Translations under genes and position numbers: made by a program
In this document: piece after piece, positions 8,020 through 15,899 of the stretch
Position numbering within the stretch: position 1 is the stretch's first letter
Layout of the letters: each line of letters opens with the position of its first letter
Notes under the pieces: model-generated
The model's input: the letters and a program-made list of their open reading frames with translations, nothing else
Told to the model about the DNA's origin: nothing
Database searches by the model: none
Assembly: GCF_002338065.1 (NCBI RefSeq)
Contig: NZ_DDHJ01000011.1
Location: 62,001-126,000 of the forward strand
DNA: 64,000 nt
Origin: Pseudomonas sp. UBA1879
GTDB lineage: Bacteria; Pseudomonadota; Gammaproteobacteria; Pseudomonadales; Pseudomonadaceae
Direction of reading: 5' to 3'

Positions 8020-8349
8020 TTAGTCGATAGCGAGCTTCTCCCGATTCTTGTCCAGTAAAGCCTTGCCGATCCCTTTGACTTCAATCAGCTCATCCACCGA
8101 GGTAAACGCACCGTTTTCACTGCGATAAGCCACAATCGCTTCTGCTTTGGCTGCACCGATACCCGACAACGCTTTTTGCAACGCTTCGGCCGTGGCGGTG
8201 TTGAGATTGATTTTACCCCCCTGTTCGGCAGGTGCGGCGAGCGCCGGTGCCGGATTGGAAGGCGTGGCCGGGGTGGGTGCCGCATTGACGGCGACAGCGG
8301 TGCTGGCCAGCAAGCCAAACAGGAGGGACGACAGATAGGAAATACGCAT
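8020..8349 (-). CDS. ComEA-family helix-hairpin-helix DNA-binding protein
   Basis: Small secreted protein of 109 residues. It has a signal peptide (MRISYLSSLLFGLLASTAVAVNA), a Pro/Ala-rich linker (residues 24-45) and a paired helix-hairpin-helix domain (INLNTATAEALQKAL, GIGAAKAEAIVAYR, VKGIGKALLDKN). The family binds double-stranded DNA in the periplasm and in competent species pulls it across the outer membrane. The start ATG 8349 has a GGAGAG ribosome site. A candidate promoter lies at 8408-8435. In Pseudomonas this gene commonly follows wbpM, as here. No other competence gene is present, so the role here is uncertain. Confidence 0.88.
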   Translation of the reverse strand: MRISYLSSLLFGLLASTAVAVNAAPTPATPSNPAPALAAPAEQGGKINLNTATAEALQKALSGIGAAKAEAIVAYRSENGAFTSVDELIEVKGIGKALLDKNREKLAID

Positions 8350-8407
8350 GAGTAACTCTCTCCATGACATCGTGGGTTGGGAAACAGCATTCCTGAGCTG
8401 CTTTCCA

Positions 8408-8435
8408 AACCTAGTCGATGACCGTGGAGGGTCAA
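8408..8435 (-). promoter_or_regulatory. candidate promoter of the comEA-like gene
   Basis: Minus strand TTGACC (8435-8430), 16-base spacer, TAGGTT (8413-8408), about 60 bases before the start codon. The -10 match is only moderate. Confidence 0.35.
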
Positions 8436-8539
8436 TGCGGGGATGGGTGACTGAATGTGTAGCGCCCGCCAGCCCGCGAAATACGGGGCCTTACAGCGGC
8501 TCGCGAATTGACAGGACAGCGTAAGCGGAAGTGTCAGCC

Positions 8540-10534
8540 TCAGGGCTCATGTCGGCGCTGCTGGTGAATCCAGTCGACAATCTCGCCTTCTGGCGCATAA
8601 CCGCTGACGGTGTCGCCGAGGATCTGGCGCACCTTGTCATAGTCGTCGTCATCGAGTGCTTTGAGCAGCAGCGTCAGGCTGTGCTTGAAGGCGTCCCACG
8701 GCAGATGATCCTCTTGAGCGCTCATGATCATTGGATGACGGGTCACCGCCACGTTATCGCCGATCAGGAGCTCTTCGTAGAGCTTTTCGCCCGGTCGCAG
8801 ACCGGTGAACTCAATGGAAATATCCCCGTGGGGGTTCTTTTCCGAGCGAATGCTCAGGCCGGACAGATGGACCATTTTCTCGGCCAGTTCGATGATCTTC
8901 ACCGGTTCGCCCATGTCGAGTACGAACACGTCACCGCCTTGGCCCATGGAGCCTGCCTGGATCACCAGTTGTGCAGCCTCGGGGATAGTCATGAAGTAGC
9001 GGGTGATTTTAGGGTGCGTGACGGTCAGCGGCCCCCCAGATTTGATCTGCGAATGGAACAGCGGAATCACCGAGCCAGACGAGCCCAACACGTTGCCAAA
9101 TCGCACCATGATGAACCGAGTCTTGTTGACTTGATGCACATTGGCGCGGTCACCGAACATCACTGGCGCCGTTTCCCTGCTCAATGCCTGCAAAATCAGC
9201 TCGGCCAGGCGCTTGGTGCTACCCATGATATTGGTCGGGCGCACGGCCTTGTCGGTCGAGATCAGAACAAAGTTGGAAACGCCCGCCTGCAACGCGGCCT
9301 GCGCTGCGTTCAGCGTGCCGACCACATTGTTGATCACCCCTTCGGCAATATTGTGCTCGACCATCGGCACATGCTTGTAGGCAGCGGCGTGGTAGACCGT
9401 GTCCACTCGCCAGGTCTTCATGACGTCCAATAGCTTGGCGTGATTGCGCACGGACCCCAGAATCGGCAGCACTTTGACCTTCAGGGACTCCCGCGCGATA
9501 CGTCGTTCCAGCTCAGAGAGGATCGTGTACAGGTTGAACTCGCTGTGGTCCAGCAGCAACAGCGTGGTGGGCTTGTGCAGAATGATCTGACGGCACAGCT
9601 CCGAACCGATCGATCCGCCCGCGCCTGTCACCAGCACGCACTGATTCTTGATGCAGTGCTCCAGGAGCTCTTCCTGCGCAGGGACCGCATCCCGGCCCAG
9701 CAAGTCGGCGATGTCGACTTCCTGCAGATCATCGACCTGCACTCGGCCAGCAGCCAGATCGGAGAAATTCGGCACGCTGCGCACATGCAGCGGAAAGCCT
9801 TCAAGGAAACCGAGGATCTCTCGACGACGGGCTCTGGCGGACGAGGGAATCGCCAGCAGAATTTCCTGCGCTCCGGTGACGTCGATCATCTGCTGAATAT
9901 GTTTGGGCTTGTAGACCTGCAGTCCTGAAATGACCCGGTTGGAAATCGAGTCGTCGTCATCGATGAAAGCCACAGGGCGCATTGACCGCCCCATCCGCAG
10001 TGCCGCCACCAACTGGTTACCGGCCGCGCCTGCGCCGTAGATCGCTACCTTCGGCAAGCCATCGTCGCGCGTGGCAAATGGCACGTGCTGCACCGCTGAG
10101 AACCAGTCGCCAAGGAAATACTGGCGCATGGCGAGACGAAGACCACCGATCATCACCAGGCTCAACCACCAATAGTTGAACATCACCGAACGCGGCACGA
10201 CGTGCTGATGGTTGCTGTAGAGGTAGACCACAACGCCCAGTATCAGGGCGGACAGGCTGACGGCCTTGATGATCGCCACCAGCGCGTCATTGCCGAAATA
10301 GCGCATGACGGCGCGATACATACCGATGCGGATGAACAGAGGGATGGCGATGACGGGCGCGCTGATGAACAGCCAGGTGTGAACAGCCAGCGGATTGATA
10401 AGGTCATCGATGCCCAGACGCACCACGAAGGCCATCCACAGCGCGAGCCAGACCAGACAAACGTCCGCCGCCACCTGAATGATCCGCTTTTGCCGACGCG
10501 GCAACGCAAGCAACATGACGCGCAACTTTTCCAT
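8540..10534 (-). CDS. wbpM: WbpM-type nucleotide-sugar 4,6-dehydratase
   Basis: Inner-membrane enzyme converting UDP-GlcNAc to the 4-keto-6-deoxy sugar needed for O-antigen residues such as FucNAc or QuiNAc. Its 664 residues match the length of P. aeruginosa WbpM. Four membrane helices occupy residues 15-150, then a CoA-binding-like Rossmann domain (VAIYGAGAAGNQLV), then the SDR catalytic domain (VLVTGAGGSIGSEL). The usual Tyr of YxxxK is replaced by Met (NIMGSTKRLAE), as known for WbpM. The start at 10534 (MEKLRVMLL) has GAGGGATG upstream. It closes a reduced O-antigen island, with wbpL directly upstream. Confidence 0.95.
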   Translation of the reverse strand: MEKLRVMLLALPRRQKRIIQVAADVCLVWLALWMAFVVRLGIDDLINPLAVHTWLFISAPVIAIPLFIRIGMYRAVMRYFGNDALVAIIKAVSLSALILGVVVYLYSNHQHVVPRSVMFNYWWLSLVMIGGLRLAMRQYFLGDWFSAVQHVPFATRDDGLPKVAIYGAGAAGNQLVAALRMGRSMRPVAFIDDDDSISNRVISGLQVYKPKHIQQMIDVTGAQEILLAIPSSARARRREILGFLEGFPLHVRSVPNFSDLAAGRVQVDDLQEVDIADLLGRDAVPAQEELLEHCIKNQCVLVTGAGGSIGSELCRQIILHKPTTLLLLDHSEFNLYTILSELERRIARESLKVKVLPILGSVRNHAKLLDVMKTWRVDTVYHAAAYKHVPMVEHNIAEGVINNVVGTLNAAQAALQAGVSNFVLISTDKAVRPTNIMGSTKRLAELILQALSRETAPVMFGDRANVHQVNKTRFIMVRFGNVLGSSGSVIPLFHSQIKSGGPLTVTHPKITRYFMTIPEAAQLVIQAGSMGQGGDVFVLDMGEPVKIIELAEKMVHLSGLSIRSEKNPHGDISIEFTGLRPGEKLYEELLIGDNVAVTRHPMIMSAQEDHLPWDAFKHSLTLLLKALDDDDYDKVRQILGDTVSGYAPEGEIVDWIHQQRRHEP

Positions 10535-10637
10535 GCATCCCTCGAACACGAGTTCAATCTCCTATCGACCTGAAACAGGGGCGTTTGATTCCAGCCTGAG
10601 GCGAGAATTCCACCCGCCTATTACCCGCAGGAAGCGT

Positions 10638-11654
10638 TTAGCCTCTTTCAAGTTCCCCGGCCCTGAAACCGAGCGCCAGGATCACCAGCGGGACATAAGC
10701 GACGATGAGACCCACGACCCCATCCATACCAAACTGCGTCACCGCGATAGCGACCGGCAAAAGCCAGAACAGGTTGATTACACCGACTGCGGACGTCACT
10801 GGAAGATGCTTGCCATATTTGCGCGAAGCGAATTGGTAAGCATGACTTCTGTGAGCCTCATAGATCTTGTCTCCTCGGACGAGGCGACGGATGAGGGTAA
10901 CTGTAGCGTCTACGATGAAAACCCCCAGAAGAATAAGCCATGCCCACAGTAACTGCGAGGAAATCCACGCCGCCTGCAACGACAATACCCCCAGCGTGAT
11001 GCCGAGAAAGCCGCTTCCGGCATCGCCCATGAAGATTTTCGCAGGCGGGAAATTCCAGATCAGAAAGCCGAGTACGGCAGCCGCCAGCAGTAGCGGCTGC
11101 CAGATCAACTCGGCATGGCCGCCCAATACATAGAGCAGCACAGCCCCGAGGCATACGCAGACCGCCTCTACACTGGCGATGCCATCAATGCCGTCCATGA
11201 AATTGTAGAGATTCAGCAACCACACCAGATACAGCGCTGCCAGCCCATGGCCCAGCCAGCTCAATTCCAGCGTCGCACCGAACAGACTGACCGGCGGCAA
11301 ACCGCCTAGCCAGGACAAGGCCCAAACGGCCGCAAGGAAATGACCTGATAGACGCCACCGCGCTGCCACATGCCCGTGATCGTCCAGAAAACCAAGGGCC
11401 GCAACAGCAAGACCTGCCCCTCCCATTGCTGCAAAATCCGGTAACTTCAGTACGCCTTCGCCATATAGCACTGCCAAGGCCAAGAGATAACTCACAACAA
11501 TGGCCACACCGCCGCCGCGTGGGGTCGGAACAGTGTGGGAGCTTCTGCCGTTCGGGATGTCCAGCAGACTCTTGTGCAATGCATAGCGTCGAAGCCAATA
11601 GGTAAACGCGAAAGAACAGCCGATAACGGCGACCGCTAACCACCAATGATTCAT
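10638..11654 (-). CDS. wbpL: WbpL-type undecaprenyl-phosphate sugar-1-phosphate transferase
   Basis: Polytopic inner-membrane transferase of 338 residues from the MraY/WecA superfamily. It starts O-antigen synthesis by moving an N-acetylated hexosamine-1-phosphate to undecaprenyl phosphate. About ten hydrophobic helices are visible. Family motifs are present: FLDDHGH, the NLYNFMDGIDGIA segment with the catalytic Asp residues, and FMGDAGSGFLG. The cytosolic loop RRLVRGDKIYEAHRSHAYQ carries the HRxHxYQ pattern of WecA/WbpL proteins rather than the MraY pattern. It lies 103 bases upstream of wbpM, as in P. aeruginosa. Confidence 0.92.
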   Translation of the reverse strand: MNHWWLAVAVIGCSFAFTYWLRRYALHKSLLDIPNGRSSHTVPTPRGGGVAIVVSYLLALAVLYGEGVLKLPDFAAMGGAGLAVAALGFLDDHGHVAARWRLSGHFLAAVWALSWLGGLPPVSLFGATLELSWLGHGLAALYLVWLLNLYNFMDGIDGIASVEAVCVCLGAVLLYVLGGHAELIWQPLLLAAAVLGFLIWNFPPAKIFMGDAGSGFLGITLGVLSLQAAWISSQLLWAWLILLGVFIVDATVTLIRRLVRGDKIYEAHRSHAYQFASRKYGKHLPVTSAVGVINLFWLLPVAIAVTQFGMDGVVGLIVAYVPLVILALGFRAGELERG

Positions 11655-11769
11655 CTTTGTTCCGTTATAAAAAGGTCGGCTGCGTTTCTTCAGCTATCAC
11701 TATTACTTCAACCACGTTTGCAGCGGTGGTGCCCTGTGCTGAGGCCCAAGCCACCCCGCTGCCCTCGCC

Positions 11770-13143
11770 TCAATCGGCCTTGAGTAGTGACTCGATTTCC
11801 TTGACCTTGGCCTCTACCAATTGCGGATCGCGTCGGCTCTCGACGTTCAAACGCAGCAACGGCTCGGTATTAGAGCCGCGCAGATTGAAGCGCCACTCAG
11901 GAAATTCAAGGCTGATGCCGTCCGTTTTGTCGATGTTCGAACAGGTCGGCGTGTAATGCTCCAGCACCTTGCTGATGATCCCCTTGACATCCGTCACCTT
12001 GTAGTTGATCTCGCCGCTGCACGGATAAGCCGCCATGCGCTCGTCTACCAGTTGCGAGAAAGACTTGCCGGAGACCGACATCAACGCGGTGACGAGCAGC
12101 CACGGAATCATGCCGCTGTCGCAATACGCGAAGTCGCGGAAATAGTGGTGCGCGCTCATCTCGCCACCGTAGACCGCATCTTCCTTGCGCATGCGCTCTT
12201 TGATGAACGCATGACCGGTTTTGCACAGCACCGGCGTACCGCCCGCCAGATTCACCTGATCAATGGTGTTCCAGGTCAGGCGTGGGTCGTGAATGATCTT
12301 CGAACCGGGGTGCTGCTTGAGGAGCATTTCCGCGAGCAGGCCTACCAGATAGTAGCCCTCGACAAAACGGCCTTGCTCATCGAAGAAGAAGCAGCGGTCG
12401 AAGTCGCCATCCCAAGCGAGTCCCAAATCACATTTGTGCTCGAGCAACGCATCGCGCGTGATGCTGCGATTCTCGGGCAACAGCGGGTTGGGCACCCCAT
12501 TCGGAAAATTGCCATCCGGCTCGGCATTGATGATCACCCATTCGAAAGGCAGCTGCGACTTGATAGCCTGCAGCGCAGGGCCGACCGCGCCATTGCCCGG
12601 ATCGGCCAGGATCTTTAGGGGGCGCAGTTCTGCACCTTCGACATACGTCAGCAAATGCTTGATGTACGCGTCTTTGTCCGGAGCGGATCGGACGCTGCCG
12701 GGTTGCGAGGCGACGGGGCCAAAATCGCCGGCATCGACCCGTTGGCGAATGGCATCCAGACCGGTATCACCGCTGATCGGGCGGGATTCACGCTGGACCA
12801 GCTTCATGCCGTTGTAACCCTTCGGATTATGACTGGCCGTGACCATCACCCCGCCATCAGCGGCATAGTGACTGGTCGCAAAATAGACTTCCTCGGTTCC
12901 GCACAAGCCGATGTCGATCACGTCCGCGCCGGCGTCCAGAATGCCTTGAGTCAAGGCTTGGGCGAGGGACGGGCTTTCGAGACGCATGTCTCTGCCGACC
13001 ACGATATTTTTGGCACCCAGTTCCACCACCATGGAGCGCCCAATCCGATAGGCGATATCGGCATCCAGATCGTTAGGGACCTGTCCGCGGATGTCGTAGG
13101 CTTTGAAGCAACGGGTCTGAATAACGGGATAGTCGGGATTCAT
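11770..13143 (-). CDS. manB: phosphomannomutase, ManB/CpsG type
   Basis: Alpha-D-phosphohexomutase of 457 residues interconverting mannose-6-P and mannose-1-P for GDP-mannose. The phosphoserine loop is TASHNPKGYNGMKL, the metal loop DGDFDR, the sugar loop GGEMSAHHYF and the phosphate-binding loop RGSNTEPLLR. Length and sequence fit CpsG/ManB/RfbK (about 456 residues) better than AlgC. I start it at ATG 13143 (MNPDYPVIQTRCF) because the catalytic fold begins there; an in-frame extension to 13317 has no family counterpart. No GDP-mannose pyrophosphorylase gene accompanies it, so its partner must lie elsewhere. Confidence 0.9.
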   Translation of the reverse strand: MNPDYPVIQTRCFKAYDIRGQVPNDLDADIAYRIGRSMVVELGAKNIVVGRDMRLESPSLAQALTQGILDAGADVIDIGLCGTEEVYFATSHYAADGGVMVTASHNPKGYNGMKLVQRESRPISGDTGLDAIRQRVDAGDFGPVASQPGSVRSAPDKDAYIKHLLTYVEGAELRPLKILADPGNGAVGPALQAIKSQLPFEWVIINAEPDGNFPNGVPNPLLPENRSITRDALLEHKCDLGLAWDGDFDRCFFFDEQGRFVEGYYLVGLLAEMLLKQHPGSKIIHDPRLTWNTIDQVNLAGGTPVLCKTGHAFIKERMRKEDAVYGGEMSAHHYFRDFAYCDSGMIPWLLVTALMSVSGKSFSQLVDERMAAYPCSGEINYKVTDVKGIISKVLEHYTPTCSNIDKTDGISLEFPEWRFNLRGSNTEPLLRLNVESRRDPQLVEAKVKEIESLLKAD

Positions 13144-13371
13144 GTGTAAAAACCTATGCGACGAAAAAACCCGGAGGTTCCTCTGTTCAGTATGAAGCAG
13201 CCCATCCTTCGGGCTGCGCGCTACCCTCGCGCACAACAGCTTGAGGCGAGGGTTAGGCAGTAAAAATCCAGTTTTGTTAATCACTGAGGCGTAATTATCT
13301 TTGAAACGCAGAACCACGTCTCAAATGTTTTAACCACGCTGCCCATCCGATCAAATAGATATATAGCGATT
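13144..13371. other. AT-rich intergenic stretch upstream of manB
   Basis: No gene is seen in these 228 bases, which are clearly more AT-rich than their surroundings between about 13260 and 13370. The stretch holds an inverted repeat GCAGCCC-N7-GGGCTGC at 13197-13217. It probably contains the manB promoter. Confidence 0.5.
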
Positions 13372-14835
13372 TCACGGCACTGGGTGTTGCTCAACGACGA
13401 TGGGACGATATGCTCGTTCGGCGCAACGGCTTTCGAGCGCTTGTTTTAGCATTTTTCGGGCTCGCGCCTCACCGTGCACCAGGCGAATTTCGGCAGGGAG
13501 CACATTCATGCCCATGACAAAATCCACTAATGCCTGCCGATCGGCGTGGGCTGAATAGCCGCCGAGGGTTTCAACACCGGCTTTTATTTCATAACGCCGC
13601 CCATCGAGTTCGACGTACCCCCCTTTCGGGCCATAGGTTTGAATGGCTGCGCCGGGCGTGCCCTTTCCCTGGTAGCCCACAAATACGACGTTGTGCCGAG
13701 GATCGCCTAGCATGGCTTTCAGGTAATTGACGATTCGCCCTCCTGCGCACATTCCGTGACCGGCAATGACGATGGCCGGGCGCCCTGTGCTTGCCAGGTA
13801 ATTCAACGTTTGCTGGTGCTTCGCGTGGCTGTCGAGGGTGATGAGTTGCCTGAAACCCAAAGGCTTACGACCGAGGGTGAGTCGTTCGGCGGCCTCTTCA
13901 TCCCAGAGGTCATCAAACGCCTGATACACCTTAGTCAATCGACTGGCCAGCGGCGAGTCGAGAATCACCGGCAACTGCGGCCAATTGACCGGCAGCGTAG
14001 CATCCGTCGAGGGGTCGATCTGGTCGGGGCCCGGCAACGCCTTACGGTGCAGAATGTCTTCTATTTCATAAAGCAGTTCTTGAGTCCTGCCCACGCTGAA
14101 CGCCGGGATCAACACGGTCCCATGGTCGGCCAATGCCTTGTCGATGACGGCTTCGAGACGAGCTTGGCGAGTCGTTCGGTCTTCGTGAAGGCGATCGCCG
14201 TAGGTGCTTTCCAGTACGAGCAGGTCGGCGCGTTCAGGTGGTCGGGGGTCTGGAAGAATCGGGGTGTGGGATGAGCCCAAATCACCGGAGAAAACCACAC
14301 GCTGATGACGCTTCTCACAGGGATAATCCACATCGCATTCGACGAACGCCGATCCGAGAATGTGGCCGGCGCGCTGCAACCGGATACGGCAGCTCAATTC
14401 TGGCGTATTGACCACGCTGAACCATTCGGCAAAGGGAACCGCGATGAGACGCTCATCGATCAACTTCAGGTAGCGTGCGATCTGCAGCTTGTCGCCCCCC
14501 AGCTCGATCCTGAAGGCATCTTCAAGGACCAGCGGCAGCAGCCTCGCAGAAGGTTCGCTGCACAGAATAGGTCCTTTAAAGCCTGCAGCGAGCAGATGCG
14601 GAATGCGGCCCACGTGATCAGCATGGACATGGGTGACGATAAGCAGCTTCAGGGTTTCGATGTTGAAGCCGACGGCATTGGCAGACGTCCCGACATGTGC
14701 GGTGTGGTCTGCTTCAGATCCTTGAAACAATCCGCAGTCGATCAAGACGCTGTGGGCGGCGTCCAGCTGCAACTGGTGGCACGAACCCGTCACACCCTCG
14801 CCCGCGCCGTGGTGGATGACGTCTGGATATATCAT
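13372..14835 (-). CDS. beta-CASP metallo-beta-lactamase-fold hydrolase (CPSF/YSH1-like RNase family)
   Basis: Predicted zinc nuclease of 487 residues. The metallo-beta-lactamase signature HVHADHVGRIP and downstream ligands (GHILGSAF, SGDLGSS) are intact. The beta-CASP region includes VLIPAFSVGRTQELLYEI and IVIAGHGMCAGGRIVNYL. A C-terminal RNA-specificity region (GGYSAHADRQALVDFV) follows, with an ending typical of bacterial RNase J/CPSF-like proteins. The enzyme probably cleaves RNA; the substrate is unknown. It sits between lapA and manB, where wzz and sugar genes stand in P. aeruginosa, and has no obvious role in polysaccharide synthesis. Confidence 0.88.
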   Translation of the reverse strand: MIYPDVIHHGAGEGVTGSCHQLQLDAAHSVLIDCGLFQGSEADHTAHVGTSANAVGFNIETLKLLIVTHVHADHVGRIPHLLAAGFKGPILCSEPSARLLPLVLEDAFRIELGGDKLQIARYLKLIDERLIAVPFAEWFSVVNTPELSCRIRLQRAGHILGSAFVECDVDYPCEKRHQRVVFSGDLGSSHTPILPDPRPPERADLLVLESTYGDRLHEDRTTRQARLEAVIDKALADHGTVLIPAFSVGRTQELLYEIEDILHRKALPGPDQIDPSTDATLPVNWPQLPVILDSPLASRLTKVYQAFDDLWDEEAAERLTLGRKPLGFRQLITLDSHAKHQQTLNYLASTGRPAIVIAGHGMCAGGRIVNYLKAMLGDPRHNVVFVGYQGKGTPGAAIQTYGPKGGYVELDGRRYEIKAGVETLGGYSAHADRQALVDFVMGMNVLPAEIRLVHGEARARKMLKQALESRCAERAYRPIVVEQHPVP

Positions 14836-15036
14836 GAGCTTCCCTGTCGATCCTGTGCCCGAAAAGCGGCGCAGCTTAACCGTCTTGATTTCAGGGTTCA
14901 GCCATCAAGGTTTTGCGAGAGATTTCGGAAGCATTTGGGAATACATCTACTGATCGGAAATCGAGGGCATTTTCCTCGCGAGCAGGCAAACGAGTCGTTA
15001 CGTACGGAGCGTGGTGTATAGGCGAATGAGAACTCA

Positions 15037-15053
15037 CGCGGCCTATGGCCGCG
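15037..15053. repeat. GC-rich palindrome downstream of lapA
   Basis: CGCGGCC-TAT-GGCCGCG directly after the lapA stop codon at 15058 (minus strand). It may be a transcript-end hairpin, but no T tract follows. Confidence 0.45.
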
Positions 15054-15057
15054 ACAT

Positions 15058-15297
15058 TCAAGCGAGACGTGAAGCGTTTGGCTTTCTGCGCAGCCGGGTA
15101 ACCCATGCTAGAAAAGGGCCGATCAGCATTCCGAGCAACAGCGCGAGGATCACCGGCACAGCCACCGACAATTCAGGTGCTGCCCAGCCAAAGAACACCA
15201 ACGCCACAGGCTGTTGATTTTCCAGCATGAAAACGACCGTCGCTGCGACGATGAGCAGGACGACGACAAAAAACAGGAAGCGTCTAAGGTTTCGCAT
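15058..15297 (-). CDS. lapA: LapA-domain (DUF1049) lipopolysaccharide assembly protein
   Basis: Small inner-membrane protein of 79 residues with two hydrophobic helices (LFFVVVLLIVAATVVFML and VAVPVILALLLGMLIGPFLA), the DUF1049 fold. In E. coli LapA works with LapB to couple LPS synthesis and FtsH-dependent LpxC turnover. The start ATG at 15297 has GGAG at ideal distance; an ATG four codons earlier lacks a ribosome site. The gene lies 19 bases after ihfB, an order conserved in gammaproteobacteria. No lapB is adjacent. Confidence 0.88.
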   Translation of the reverse strand: MRNLRRFLFFVVVLLIVAATVVFMLENQQPVALVFFGWAAPELSVAVPVILALLLGMLIGPFLAWVTRLRRKPNASRLA

Positions 15298-15316
15298 CGA
15301 GAACTCCATCGACTTG

Positions 15317-15637
15317 TTATGCGTGCCGGTGCTCCATGTGCTCGTGACCGTCCTCCTCGTCTTCATTAACCCGATCGCGCAACTCTTTGCCAGGTTTGAA
15401 ATGAGGGACGAACTTGCCGTCGAGACTGACCGATTGCCCGGTTTTAGGATTGCGACCAACGCGAGGTGCGCGGTAGTGAAGGGAAAAGCTGCCAAAGCCC
15501 CGTATTTCGATACGGTCGCCTGTGGCAAGGCATTGCGACATCTGCTCAAGCATGGTCTTGATGGCCAGCTCCACATCTTTGGATGAGAGCAGTCCTTGAT
15601 GGGTGACAATTCGTTCGATCAACTCCGACTTCGTCAT
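15317..15637 (-). CDS. ihfB: integration host factor subunit beta
   Basis: DNA-bending nucleoid protein subunit of 106 residues (IhfA partner encoded elsewhere). The HU/IHF fold is complete, with N-terminal MTKSELIERI, core GFGSFSLHYRAPRVGRNP and the Pro-tipped beta arm (RNPKTGQSVSLDGKFVPHFK). Its C-terminal tail is longer than in E. coli and rich in Glu/His (EDEEDGHEHMEHRHA), common in Pseudomonas. A GAAGGGA ribosome site precedes ATG 15637. It lies downstream of rpsA, separated by an intrinsic terminator, and so has its own promoter in the 15640-15850 interval. Confidence 0.96.
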   Translation of the reverse strand: MTKSELIERIVTHQGLLSSKDVELAIKTMLEQMSQCLATGDRIEIRGFGSFSLHYRAPRVGRNPKTGQSVSLDGKFVPHFKPGKELRDRVNEDEEDGHEHMEHRHA

Positions 15638-15852
15638 ATTTTTCCCTTCTTTTTCAAGCAGCTAGGTAAAGCGCTTTGAAGGTTTTAGCACGACAAGAGG
15701 TTTTTGAACAGCCCATGTTTCCAGTTATGTGAACAGCGCTTTCAGGCAACAGGCCATTACACCGTGCAACCCTTGTCAATACGAGGGGCTCAACCGGATC
15801 TGTTTTTTCCTCAACGACCCCGGATGATCGTCTCCACCGGACAGTCGGCCAC

Positions 15853-15883
15853 AAAAAAGGGCGACCGAAGTCGCCCTTTTTTT
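15853..15883 (-). terminator. intrinsic terminator of rpsA
   Basis: AAAAAGGGCGAC-CGAA-GTCGCCCTTTTT, a perfect stem with T tracts on both strands, 17 bases after the rpsA stop codon. Confidence 0.93.
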
Positions 15884-15899
15884 AATGGTCAGACAGAAC

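Noticed and set aside
10638..11654. mraY for the membrane transferase
   Set aside because: Cytosolic loop HRxHxYQ and the wbpM context are those of WbpL/WecA; no mur genes are near.
13197..13217. GCAGCCC...GGGCTGC hairpin as a terminator or attenuator of manB
   Set aside because: No T tract and no leader peptide nearby.
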